Assembly: GCF_900106945.1 (NCBI RefSeq)
Contig: NZ_FNNE01000001.1
Location: 186,001 to 250,000 of the forward strand
Source: Marinobacter mobilis
GTDB lineage: Bacteria > Pseudomonadota > Gammaproteobacteria > Pseudomonadales > Oleiphilaceae
DNA: 64,000 nucleotides
Reading direction: 5' to 3'
The position numbers and the translations under genes were made by a program. The notes below the pieces were generated by a model that saw nothing but the letters and a program-made list of their open reading frames with translations, was not told the DNA's origin and made no database searches. Below, one piece after another: positions 18,488 to 26,029 of this stretch (position 1 is its first letter; each line of letters starts with the position of its first letter).

Positions 18488-18985
18488 ATGCATTGGATCT
18501 TGGGGATAGCGCTCACCGTACTGGTGTTCTGGGGGCTGAAGCAGTGGGGGGCGATGTCTGCGGAGCAACGCAAGCGCAACGGCTGGAAACTGGTATTGAT
18601 CGGCTTTGCCGGAGTGCTGCTTGTGCTGGTACTGACCGGCCGAATCCATGTCATCACTGCAGCGATTGCCGGCCTGCTGCCACTGCTGAAAAAACTGCCA
18701 GCGCTGTTGCGCTATCTGCCCTCGCTCAGTCGCTATCAGCATCAGCGCCAGCAGGAGCAGGAGAAACGCGGTGCGGGGCGTCGGGAGCAGGCCGCGTCAT
18801 CCGCGACGATGACCGTCCGGGAGGCCTGCGAGGTGCTTGGTGTTGATGAAAGCTGCTCCCGCGATGAGGTCATAATGGCCCATCGCCGGCTGATGCAGAA
18901 ACTGCACCCGGATCGTGGTGGTAACGATTACCTGGCGGCCAAGGTCAATGAGGCCAAGGTCGTGCTACTGGCGCGCCATCACTAG
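18488..18985 (+). CDS. Membrane-anchored J-domain protein (DnaJ-like co-chaperone)
   Basis: A 165 aa protein with two N-terminal hydrophobic segments (residues 2-18 and 34-50, then a hydrophobic 55-70 stretch), a basic linker (RYQHQRQQEQEKRGAGRR), and a C-terminal J domain (about 106-165) with the HPD tripeptide in MQKLHPDRGGND. The architecture is that of Tim14/Pam18-like bacterial proteins that recruit DnaK to the membrane. Client unknown. It converges on the next gene 12 nt away. Confidence 0.85.
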   Translation: MHWILGIALTVLVFWGLKQWGAMSAEQRKRNGWKLVLIGFAGVLLVLVLTGRIHVITAAIAGLLPLLKKLPALLRYLPSLSRYQHQRQQEQEKRGAGRREQAASSATMTVREACEVLGVDESCSRDEVIMAHRRLMQKLHPDRGGNDYLAAKVNEAKVVLLARHH

Positions 18986-18997
18986 GGGCCAGAGCGC

Positions 18998-19765
18998 TCA
19001 CAGGATTTCAACCTGCACTTCGTAACGCTGGTTCTCCAACCGGTGGTGACCGACTTCATAGACCAGACCTGTTTCGTTGTCCTGCAGGCTCTGGCTGGTG
19101 CTGCCAAGTTCAACCCATGAACCAGGGGCAACGCGGCGGGACGTCATCACCGCCTGGGTTTCAAAGCCGGGCTGGTTTTCTTCCGGGGTGTTGTCAAAGG
19201 CCATGACGTTGAGCTCAACCTGGCGGGCGGAAATAAGCCGCGGGTTAACAATAAAGCCACTGCGGATACGCACTTGCTGGTAAAGAGCGGCAGGGTTGAA
19301 GCCGCCCTGGACCGCCACCGGCACCGCGCGGATCTGACCGGAATGAATATGGGCCGACTGGCCATCGAGAATGATCAGTGACCGTTCGCTGACCCGTTGG
19401 GTTGAGGTCACCCGGCGCTCTCCGCTCAGGCTGACCGAGCCGTCAGAGAGGGTGACGTCAGCACCCTGCCGCACGCCGTTGTCCTGACCATGACTGCGAA
19501 CCGTGATGCGGAATTGCACCGGAGCCACGTCCATGGTGTCGATGAGTTGGTCGATTTCCTGGAGAATGGTCGCTTCGCCACGGATGATCAGGGTCTGGTT
19601 CTGGGTGGTAATGGCGGCCTGGTCATTTGGGTAAAGCTGGCGAAGCTGGCTGGCGACTTCACCGGCTGCCCGGTTGTTCAGAGTCCAGGACTGGGTTTCC
19701 GCCAGCAGGGGGAGGGACAGCAGCAGTGCGCACAGCAGCGCCAGGGATCGTTGCAGGAAGGCCAT
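18998..19765 (-). CDS. Periplasmic protein with a secretin N-domain-like fold
   Basis: A 255 aa exported protein: signal peptide (MAFLQRSLALLCALLLSLPLLAE) then a domain of the secretin-N/NolW kind at about 25-80 (WTLNNRAAGEVASQLRQLYP, then LIIRGEATILQEIDQLIDTMD). The remainder is beta-rich with SGERRVTSTQRVSERSLIIL, which resembles the region before the secretin gate, but there is no secretin pore domain. The start at 19765 is chosen for the signal peptide; two in-frame Met codons lie upstream. No type II, III or IV machinery is adjacent, so it is an orphan of unknown function. Confidence 0.7.
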   Translation of the reverse strand: MAFLQRSLALLCALLLSLPLLAETQSWTLNNRAAGEVASQLRQLYPNDQAAITTQNQTLIIRGEATILQEIDQLIDTMDVAPVQFRITVRSHGQDNGVRQGADVTLSDGSVSLSGERRVTSTQRVSERSLIILDGQSAHIHSGQIRAVPVAVQGGFNPAALYQQVRIRSGFIVNPRLISARQVELNVMAFDNTPEENQPGFETQAVMTSRRVAPGSWVELGSTSQSLQDNETGLVYEVGHHRLENQRYEVQVEIL

Positions 19766-19898
19766 GGTGTTTTTCGTCGTTCTCCAGGAATTCATACAAA
19801 CGGGTTGCAATGGCAGAAACCCGGGTTATATAGTGTTCAGCATGAAGACGACACACGCGACCTGTCAATTGAATGTTTTGTCAGCCATCCCAGAACGG

Positions 19899-19976
19899 AT
19901 GACTGCGGTTGCTGCTGTGTTTTTCTGGTGGTTTGGTTATGGCTTTTATTTTAGCCAGAGCCCGGGCCGCCCATAG
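19899..19976 (+). CDS. Aromatic-rich leader peptide of the DAHP synthase attenuator
   Basis: A 25-codon reading frame from ATG 19899 to TAG 19974-19976. Its centre encodes FFWWFGYGFYF: five Phe, two Trp and two Tyr within 11 residues (codons 8-18, 19920-19952). Such clustering of the end-product amino acids directly ahead of a terminator and an aromatic biosynthesis gene is the hallmark of an attenuator leader, as in trpL and pheL. The Shine-Dalgarno match (GAACGG) is poor, which leaves some doubt over the start; an in-frame TTG at 19878 is an alternative. Confidence 0.8.
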   Translation: MTAVAAVFFWWFGYGFYFSQSPGRP

Positions 19977-20076
19977 CATCTTCATCGACCGAATAACGAG
20001 GAAGGCAGCCCGGCAGAAACCCAGGCTGCCACCGGACTCGAGAAGCCCCGACTGGTAGCCCAGCCGGGGCTTTTTT
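19962..20076 (+). promoter_or_regulatory. Transcription attenuator ahead of aroG, with alternative hairpins and terminator
   Basis: The terminator is AAGCCCCG (20043-20050) with CGGGGCTT (20065-20072), an inner CTGG/CCAG stem, and a T-run to 20076. Competing pairings visible by eye: segment A 19962-19971 with B 20004-20013 (nine of ten pairs); B 20004-20010 with C 20024-20030 (seven pairs); C 20024-20031 with D 20053-20060 (eight pairs, one G-U), the last breaking the terminator. A overlaps the end of the leader frame. A ribosome stalled at the aromatic codons would leave A free, so A:B and C:D form and transcription goes on; one at the stop codon would cover A, so B:C and the terminator form. 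The logic is inference; the pairings are seen. Confidence 0.75.
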
Positions 20077-20108
20077 GATTCTGATACAGGGAAACGGGAA
20101 CACTGACC

Positions 20109-21179
20109 ATGAATATGCCGCTGAACATCGACACCCTTGAAACCGCCTCAGGGGCTGCTCAGCCAACACCGGCACTGTCCGGAGAGGACAACGCAATGAT
20201 TCTGCCGACGCCCATTCAGTTACGGGCAGAGTTGCCGGTGCCCGTAGCTCTGGCTGAACAGATTGAACGCCACCGTGCAGCCATTCGCCGGGTGCTCAGG
20301 GGCGAAGACCCGCGTACCCTGCTGGTGATCGGGCCCTGCTCGGTCCACGACGAAGTGGCGGCGCTGGAATACGGTGAGAAGCTGGCGGTCTTGGCGGATC
20401 AGCTCAGCGACCGTTTCCTGATTGTGGTGAGAGCCTACCTGGAAAAGCCGCGCACCACCGTGGGCTGGAAAGGCCTGCTGTACGACCCGGAACGCACGGG
20501 GCGCGGTGATCTGAATCAGGGGTTGGTACGTTCCCGCCGCCTGCTGCTGAATCTTGCCCGCTTGGGGCTGCCCATCGCCACGGAAGCCCTGAGTCCGCTG
20601 GCCATGGATTACCTGGCGGACCTGGTGAGCTGGACCGCCATTGGCGCCCGTACGACCGAATCCCAGATACACCGCGAGCTGGTCAGCGGTCTGCCGATGC
20701 CGGTGGGTTTCAAGAACGGCACCGACGGCGGTCTGGGGGTGGCGATCAATGCGATGAAATCCGCAGCCCACACCCATCACCGTCTGGGGATCAGCGAGCA
20801 GGGAGTGCCGGCGATGATCACCACGGCGGGCAATGTGGATACCCATATTGTGCTGCGTGGCGGCCGCGGCATCACCAACTACGACGCCGGCAGTATCCGT
20901 GAGGCCGTTGAAGCTCTCACCGGTGCCGGCCTGTCTGCCGCGGTGATGGTGGACTGCAGTCACGATAATGCCTGCAAGCAGGCTGAGCGGCAGCTGGATA
21001 TTGCCCGCGAGGTGATGGCGCAGAAGGCCGCGGGCAACCACAACATCCGCGGCCTGATGGTGGAGAGTTTCCTGGCGCCCGGTCGCCAGAATGACGGCGA
21101 CGAACTGGTCTATGGCTGTTCGATCACCGATCCGTGTCTCGGCTGGGAACAGACAGAAGCGTTGCTGCGGTCGCTTTGA
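20109..21179 (+). CDS. aroG: 3-deoxy-7-phosphoheptulonate (DAHP) synthase, class I
   Basis: This enzyme joins phosphoenolpyruvate and erythrose 4-phosphate, the first step toward chorismate, Phe, Tyr and Trp. Motifs of the AroFGH type are IGPCSVHD, the KPRTTVGWKG substrate loop, GFKNGTDG and MVDCSHDN. At 356 aa it is of usual size. An internal ATG at 20196 has a better Shine-Dalgarno (GGAGAGG) and would remove 29 poorly conserved residues, so the start is uncertain. Which amino acid inhibits it cannot be told with confidence. The upstream leader with Phe, Trp and Tyr codons predicts control by all three. Confidence 0.95.
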   Translation: MNMPLNIDTLETASGAAQPTPALSGEDNAMILPTPIQLRAELPVPVALAEQIERHRAAIRRVLRGEDPRTLLVIGPCSVHDEVAALEYGEKLAVLADQLSDRFLIVVRAYLEKPRTTVGWKGLLYDPERTGRGDLNQGLVRSRRLLLNLARLGLPIATEALSPLAMDYLADLVSWTAIGARTTESQIHRELVSGLPMPVGFKNGTDGGLGVAINAMKSAAHTHHRLGISEQGVPAMITTAGNVDTHIVLRGGRGITNYDAGSIREAVEALTGAGLSAAVMVDCSHDNACKQAERQLDIAREVMAQKAAGNHNIRGLMVESFLAPGRQNDGDELVYGCSITDPCLGWEQTEALLRSL

Positions 21180-21218
21180 AGCGGTGGCCGCAAGCGGGCG
21201 GCCGTACGTCGGAGTGAA

Positions 21219-21872
21219 TTATTCTGTGGCGGGTTCCGCAGAGCCAGTCACCGTCGAAAACAGCAATTGCCCCGCCAACAGCAGCAGGATGCCCCCCATC
21301 ATCCGGTCCAGCCAATGGCCAAAGCGGCTAAAGGCCCGGCGAACCCGGGGCTGGGCAAAGAACACCGCGACCAGGGTGAACCAGAGCCCGGTGGCTACGG
21401 CGATGTACAGGCCGTAACCGGTCTGGATGGCAATAGGGGTCTGCGGGCTGATCAAAACCGAAAAGAGCGACACGAAAAACAGGGTCGCCTTGGGGTTAAG
21501 GGCATTGGTCAGAAAGCCCAGCCGGAAGGCCGCTAAGCTGGATTGCCGGAGCGTGGTGCTGGTATCGACGTGAATACTGCCGCCTTTGGAGCGCAGGCAT
21601 TGGATGGCGATCCAGGTCAGATAAAGCGCGCCCACGACCTTGAGTATGCTGAACAACACCAGTGACTGCTGGATAATCAGGCCGATGCCCAGCAGGGAAT
21701 AGGTGACGTGAACCAGAATGCCAGCACCGATGCCCAATGCCGTGATCAGGGCATTGCGACGGCTCTGACACAGGGCCTGACGGACCATCACGGCAAAATC
21801 GGGGCCGGGGCTGGCAACCGCCAGCAGGTGAACGATGGCAACGGTTAGGAATTCGGGCCAGTAGCTTTGCAT
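21219..21872 (-). CDS. LysE/RhtB family amino-acid exporter
   Basis: A 217 aa inner-membrane protein with about six hydrophobic helices and the LysE/RhtB signature at the N-terminus (AVASPGPDFAVMVRQAL) and in the middle (LGFLTNALNPKATLFFVSLF). Members export homoserine, threonine, lysine or related compounds; the substrate is not decidable here. It starts at ATG 21872 (MQSYWPEF), which fits the family; a longer frame would add 27 non-conserved residues. It is divergent from a MocR regulator that may control it. Confidence 0.88.
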   Translation of the reverse strand: MQSYWPEFLTVAIVHLLAVASPGPDFAVMVRQALCQSRRNALITALGIGAGILVHVTYSLLGIGLIIQQSLVLFSILKVVGALYLTWIAIQCLRSKGGSIHVDTSTTLRQSSLAAFRLGFLTNALNPKATLFFVSLFSVLISPQTPIAIQTGYGLYIAVATGLWFTLVAVFFAQPRVRRAFSRFGHWLDRMMGGILLLLAGQLLFSTVTGSAEPATE

Positions 21873-22106
21873 GTGTGACAGGGCCTTCAGTGCGGGAATC
21901 GGTAACCGCCAAGGATAATAGCCCGGGCCCAAAATGTCCTGTGCCATCGGCAATGGTTAGCGTGCGCATGTAATGTCACGTCAGAGGTGTTGTGCTGCAG
22001 ACGCTGGCCATTCGAAGGGAACCAATGAACAGACATCAGCTCGGTGAGCGCTGCCGCAGCTGCTATGGAACCGGCCTGGTTGTGGTCGTTACGTCCGGGA
22101 GTGTTG

Positions 22107-23516
22107 ATGAAACGGTATGAACAGCTGGCCCAGAGTATTGCCGGACTGATCCGCTCAGGATCATTACAGCCGGGACAGCGGATTCCCTCGGTGCGGATGG
22201 CCAGCCGTACCTACAAGGTCAGTCCGTCCACGGTTTTCCGGGCGTATTACCACCTCGAGAATCTGGGCCTGATCCACGCCCGCCCACAGTCTGGCTATTT
22301 TGTCACCAGCCTGAGTGAGCACGCCTTGCCCGAGGTGCCACAGGCTCCGGAAGATGCCGGGTCAACGTCGGTCGCCGTCAGTGAACTGGTGTTCTCTGTA
22401 TTGAAGGCCATGCGGGAGTCGAAACAGGCCCCGCTGGGCTCGGCGTTTCCCGGGCCCGGTCTGTTCCCGATGCAGCGATTGGCCCGTTCCATGGCGAAGG
22501 CAACCCGGTTGATGGATCTGGACTCGGTGGTGGCTGATCTGGCCCCGGGAAATCTCAACCTGCGGCGGCAGATTGCGGTGCGCTATGGCATTGGTGGTGT
22601 GTCTGTTCCGGTGGAAGATATTCTGGTGACCGACGGGGCGCTCGAAGCATTAAACCTCTGCCTGCAGGCGGTCACCGAACCTGGCGATCTGGTCGCGATT
22701 GAGGCGCCGGCGTTCTACGCCTGCCTTCAGGTGCTGGAACGACTGAAATTGCAGGCGGTGCCCATCCCGGTGGATCCTCGTAATGGCATTGATCTGGACG
22801 CCTTGGCGCGGGCACTGGAGCATCACGACATCCGGGCGTGCTGGTTCATGACAAACTTCCAGAATCCTACCGGGGTGTCGCTGTCTGCCGAGCGCAAGCG
22901 GGAACTGGTTGAGCTGCTGCATCGCCATCAGGTGCCACTGGTGGAAGACGACGTTTATGGCGAACTGTATTACGGCAGTCAGGCACCGGTGACAACCAAG
23001 GCCTTCGATCGCGATGGCCTGGTCATGCATTGCAGTTCCTTCTCCAAGTGCCTGGCCCCCGGTTACCGGGTGGGCTGGGTGGCAGCCGGCCGCTATGCGG
23101 AGGCGATCCAGCGGCTCAAGTTGATGACCACCCTGTCGGCGTCGGTTCCGGCCCAGGCGGCCATCGCGGACTACCTGGAATTCGGCGGCTACGATCGCCA
23201 TCTTCGTAGTTTGAGGGCTCGCCTGGAATCCCAGAAGCATCAGATGTTCGCCGCGATCGACCGGCATTTCCCAGCTGACGTGCGTTTTACCCGGCCTGCT
23301 GGTGGGTATTTTCTGTGGCTGGAATTGCCGGGGCAGGTGGATACCCTGACGCTGTTTCAGCGGGCGGCTGAAGCGGGTATCAGCCTGGCACCCGGGCCAA
23401 TGTTTTCCGCCACCCGGGACTTCCGTCATTGCCTGCGGCTGAACTACGGCCACCCCTGGACGGCAGAGCTGGATCAGGTCATGGCGCGTCTGGGGGCGTT
23501 GGTGGCGGCCAACTGA
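22107..23516 (+). CDS. MocR-type transcriptional regulator (GntR HTH fused to aminotransferase domain)
   Basis: A 469 aa regulator: residues 1-70 are a GntR winged helix (KRYEQLAQSIAGLIRSGSL, RIPSVRMASRTYKVSPSTVF) and residues about 110-465 an aminotransferase-like domain with the PLP lysine in SSFSKCLAPGYRVGW intact. MocR proteins use PLP as co-effector. The start at 22107 has GGGAG 6-10 nt upstream. It is divergent from the LysE exporter with 234 bp between, so it is the likely regulator of that exporter; this is inferred from position only. Confidence 0.9.
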   Translation: MKRYEQLAQSIAGLIRSGSLQPGQRIPSVRMASRTYKVSPSTVFRAYYHLENLGLIHARPQSGYFVTSLSEHALPEVPQAPEDAGSTSVAVSELVFSVLKAMRESKQAPLGSAFPGPGLFPMQRLARSMAKATRLMDLDSVVADLAPGNLNLRRQIAVRYGIGGVSVPVEDILVTDGALEALNLCLQAVTEPGDLVAIEAPAFYACLQVLERLKLQAVPIPVDPRNGIDLDALARALEHHDIRACWFMTNFQNPTGVSLSAERKRELVELLHRHQVPLVEDDVYGELYYGSQAPVTTKAFDRDGLVMHCSSFSKCLAPGYRVGWVAAGRYAEAIQRLKLMTTLSASVPAQAAIADYLEFGGYDRHLRSLRARLESQKHQMFAAIDRHFPADVRFTRPAGGYFLWLELPGQVDTLTLFQRAAEAGISLAPGPMFSATRDFRHCLRLNYGHPWTAELDQVMARLGALVAAN

Positions 23517-23606
23517 TACGCTTTAATATCCATTAACTGAGTCTGTTTCTCTGACCCGGGTCTGGCGACACTGGCCTCACGCCAGTTTCTTCACCAGGGG
23601 TCAGCC

Positions 23607-24983
23607 ATGACTGAACGCATTCCTGCAATCAATATCCCGGTGGCCACTCAGGCCATCGTCACCAAAAGCTTCAGCGGCCGTTTCCGTACTCTGCGCATTG
23701 TCGGCGGTCTGTTATTGTTTACCCTGTATTTCGGCACGGTCTGGTTGTCCTGGGATGGCCGCCAGGCTGTGCTGTGGGATATCAGCCAACGCCAGTTTCA
23801 CATTTTCGGTGCCACGTTCTGGCCGGAGGATCTGACCCTGCTTATGGCGGGGCTGGTGATCTGTGCCTTCGGCCTGTTTTTTATCACGGTCCTGGCCGGG
23901 CGGGTCTGGTGCGGTTACAGCTGCCCCCAGAGCATGTGGACCTGGCTGTTCCTGTGGGCGGAAAAAGTCACTGAGGGCGACCGCAACCAGCGTATTCGTC
24001 TTGCCCAGTCTCCGCTGGGGTGGAATAAGGTCATGCGGCGGCTGCAGAAGCACACCCTGTGGTTGGCCATCAGCGTCGCGACCGGGGTGACCTTTGTCGG
24101 TTACTTCTCGCCCATCCGCCCTCTGGTCGCTGAGCTGCTGACTCTGGAAACCGGAGCAATTGCCGGGTTCTGGATTGCATTCTTTACGGCAGCAACCTAT
24201 ATCAATGCGGGCTGGCTGAGGGAGAAGGTGTGTCTGCACATGTGTCCCTACGGGCGCTTCCAGTCGGTCATGCTCGACGACGATTCGGTCGTGATCAGTT
24301 ATGACGCCGCTCGCGGTGAGCCGAGGGGCCATCGTAAACGTGACGTGGTGCCTGCCAGCGACAGTCTGGGTGACTGCATTGACTGTCAGCAGTGTGTTCA
24401 GGTCTGCCCCACCGGTATTGATATCCGCGATGGTCTGCAGATGGCCTGTATTGGTTGTGCGGCCTGTATCGACGCCTGTGATTCCATCATGGACCGGATG
24501 GGGTACGAGCGGGGGCTGATTCGATATGCCAGCGCGAAGCAGCTCGCAGGTGGCCGCTTTCGACCTTTCCGCCCGCGGCTGGTGGGCTATGCGGTGGTGC
24601 TGGTGGCGATGGTCGTCGCACTGGGCTGGGTGCTGGTGTCACGACCGCTGGTAAGCCTGGACGTGGCCAAGGATCGCGGGCTGTTTCGCTATGACAACGC
24701 GGGCCGGGTAGAGAACAGTTATCAGCTCCGGTTGCTGAACAAGGCGGCGCAGCCGAGATCCTTCCGCCTGGGGGTTGAGGGGCCGGCAGGGCTGAGTATC
24801 GACGGGCCGTCTGAGGTCTCGCTCGCGCCGGGAGAAAGCCGGGATCTTACCCTGGCGGTCGCGATTCCGCGTGAGCAGTTGCAGGCGCTGAGCACCGAGC
24901 TGGTCTTCACGGCGATAGACCGTCTCGATCCGGCACAAGCCGCCCGGGAGGACAGCGCGTTCACCGGGCCGGGCTGGCGTTGA
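23607..24983 (+). CDS. ccoG: Cytochrome c oxidase accessory protein CcoG (FixG/RdxA)
   Basis: A 458 aa membrane iron-sulfur protein. Several N-terminal helices hold CGYSCPQS and CLHMCPYGRFQ; a ferredoxin-like segment carries CIDCQQCVQVCPTG and CIGCAACIDACD for two 4Fe-4S clusters; the C-terminal third is an immunoglobulin-like FixG_C domain. CcoG reduces Cu(II) for assembly of the cbb3 oxidase. It usually follows ccoNOPQ, but no cbb3 subunit or ccoHIS genes are in this window, so the gene stands alone here. Its end overlaps the convergent DUF2061 gene by 23 nt. Confidence 0.93.
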   Translation: MTERIPAINIPVATQAIVTKSFSGRFRTLRIVGGLLLFTLYFGTVWLSWDGRQAVLWDISQRQFHIFGATFWPEDLTLLMAGLVICAFGLFFITVLAGRVWCGYSCPQSMWTWLFLWAEKVTEGDRNQRIRLAQSPLGWNKVMRRLQKHTLWLAISVATGVTFVGYFSPIRPLVAELLTLETGAIAGFWIAFFTAATYINAGWLREKVCLHMCPYGRFQSVMLDDDSVVISYDAARGEPRGHRKRDVVPASDSLGDCIDCQQCVQVCPTGIDIRDGLQMACIGCAACIDACDSIMDRMGYERGLIRYASAKQLAGGRFRPFRPRLVGYAVVLVAMVVALGWVLVSRPLVSLDVAKDRGLFRYDNAGRVENSYQLRLLNKAAQPRSFRLGVEGPAGLSIDGPSEVSLAPGESRDLTLAVAIPREQLQALSTELVFTAIDRLDPAQAAREDSAFTGPGWR

Positions 24984-25230
24984 CCCTTGCGCGGTCAGTG
25001 TCCCGGCGCTGCTGGCGGCCTTGCCATACCCGTTCGTGGATAACGTAGGCGACGGTATTGATTGCCGGTTCCACCATGGCGATGAGGCCACCGACCAGAA
25101 CATCGCCGGTGAGCAGGTAAGCGACCATGAACGCCACGGTGAAGTGGGTTATGGCAAAGGTGATGGTCTTGATCAGTGAATTGTCGCCTGCCGGCCCGTG
25201 GTTGTGGACGAAGACTTTCAATGCGCTCAT
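24961..25230 (-). CDS. DUF2061 domain-containing membrane protein
   Basis: An 89 aa protein with two hydrophobic helices: SLIKTITFAITHFTVAFMVAYLL and VGGLIAMVEPAINTVAYVIHERVW, the pattern of the DUF2061 family. A clear AGCAGGAGCAGG Shine-Dalgarno region precedes the ATG. Function unknown; members are often encoded near stress or sulfur genes. Its 3' end overlaps ccoG on the other strand. Confidence 0.85.
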   Translation of the reverse strand: MSALKVFVHNHGPAGDNSLIKTITFAITHFTVAFMVAYLLTGDVLVGGLIAMVEPAINTVAYVIHERVWQGRQQRRDTDRARVNASPAR

Positions 25231-25329
25231 GACCTGCTCCTGCTGAAACGGTTGCTGTTGCGATTAGGCTATGGCGCTATTTAAAAGCAAGTGAGAATGT
25301 TTATCGATTAGAAAGTTGCTCTGGCGATG

Positions 25330-25388
25330 ATAGCCAATAGCTATGTTTATCTCCCATTCTTTAGTGGTTGTTTATAGTTAGAGCCTAT
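25330..25388 (+). promoter_or_regulatory. Two OxyR-like half-sites upstream of dps
   Basis: Two ATAG-N7-CTAT elements occur at 25330-25344 and 25374-25388, centred 44 bp apart. This spacing pattern is the half-site of the OxyR tetranucleotide consensus (ATAG-N7-CTAT-N7-ATAG-N7-CTAT). The second is followed at the right spacing by ATTG and AAAT, a poor second half that ends at 25410, right against the -35 box. dps is a known OxyR target in other proteobacteria. Confidence 0.6.
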
Positions 25389-25410
25389 TGCTTGAATTGT
25401 GTAGATAAAT

Positions 25411-25439
25411 TTCACGGGCCTGATCGATCTGGCTATAGT
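25411..25439 (+). promoter_or_regulatory. Putative sigma-70 promoter of dps
   Basis: TTCACG (25411-25416), 17 nt, then TATAGT (25434-25439). The weak -35 next to OxyR-like sites fits an activator-dependent promoter. Confidence 0.5.
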
Positions 25440-25498
25440 GGTTTCGTCAAGTTTTCAGTGTCTGTTGGCACGTTTTCCACCATGAAAGGAGCTCTTAC

Positions 25499-25972
25499 AT
25501 GACGACCAATATTATCGGACTGGATACAGCGAAGACTCAGTCTCTGGCAGATGCCCTCAACGAGCTGCTGGCCAATTACCAGATCTTTTATATGAACGTT
25601 CGTGGCTACCACTGGAACATCAAGGGTGAGAACTTCTTCGAGCTGCACGCTAAGTTCGAGGAGCTGTACAACGACCTGCTGCTGAAGGTCGATGAAGTCG
25701 CCGAGCGCGTACTGACTCTGGGGCACCGACCTGCGCACGCCTACAGTGCCTACCTGGAACGCTCTGAAGTCAGCGAAAGCAAGGACGTCTCTGACGGCCG
25801 CAGCGCTGTAGGGGAGATCGTTGACAGTTTTGCCAAGCTGATCAAGAAGCAGCGAGAGTTGCTGGCGATGGCGGGAGACGCCGACGACGAAGGTACGGTG
25901 TCATTGATGAGCGATTACATCTCCCAGCAGGAAAAGCTGGTCTGGATGTACCGCAGTTACCTGGGCCAGTAA
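25499..25972 (+). CDS. dps: Dps family DNA-protection / ferritin-like protein
   Basis: A 157 aa four-helix ferritin-like protein that forms dodecamers, oxidises Fe(II) with peroxide and shields DNA in starvation or oxidative stress. The ferroxidase residues are visible in GYHWNIKGENFFELHAKFEELYND. AAAGGAGC precedes the ATG. It is monocistronic, preceded by OxyR-like sites and followed by a strong terminator. Confidence 0.95.
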   Translation: MTTNIIGLDTAKTQSLADALNELLANYQIFYMNVRGYHWNIKGENFFELHAKFEELYNDLLLKVDEVAERVLTLGHRPAHAYSAYLERSEVSESKDVSDGRSAVGEIVDSFAKLIKKQRELLAMAGDADDEGTVSLMSDYISQQEKLVWMYRSYLGQ

Positions 25973-25988
25973 GCCCCGGAGCCGAACG

Positions 25989-26017
25989 ATGGCGATCTCA
26001 GGATCGCCATTTTTTTT
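25989..26017 (+). terminator. Intrinsic terminator of dps
   Basis: A 9-bp stem (ATGGCGATC 25989-25997 with GATCGCCAT 26002-26010), a 4-nt loop and a run of eight T residues ending at 26017. Confidence 0.9.
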
Positions 26018-26029
26018 GCCTGTGGTTTG

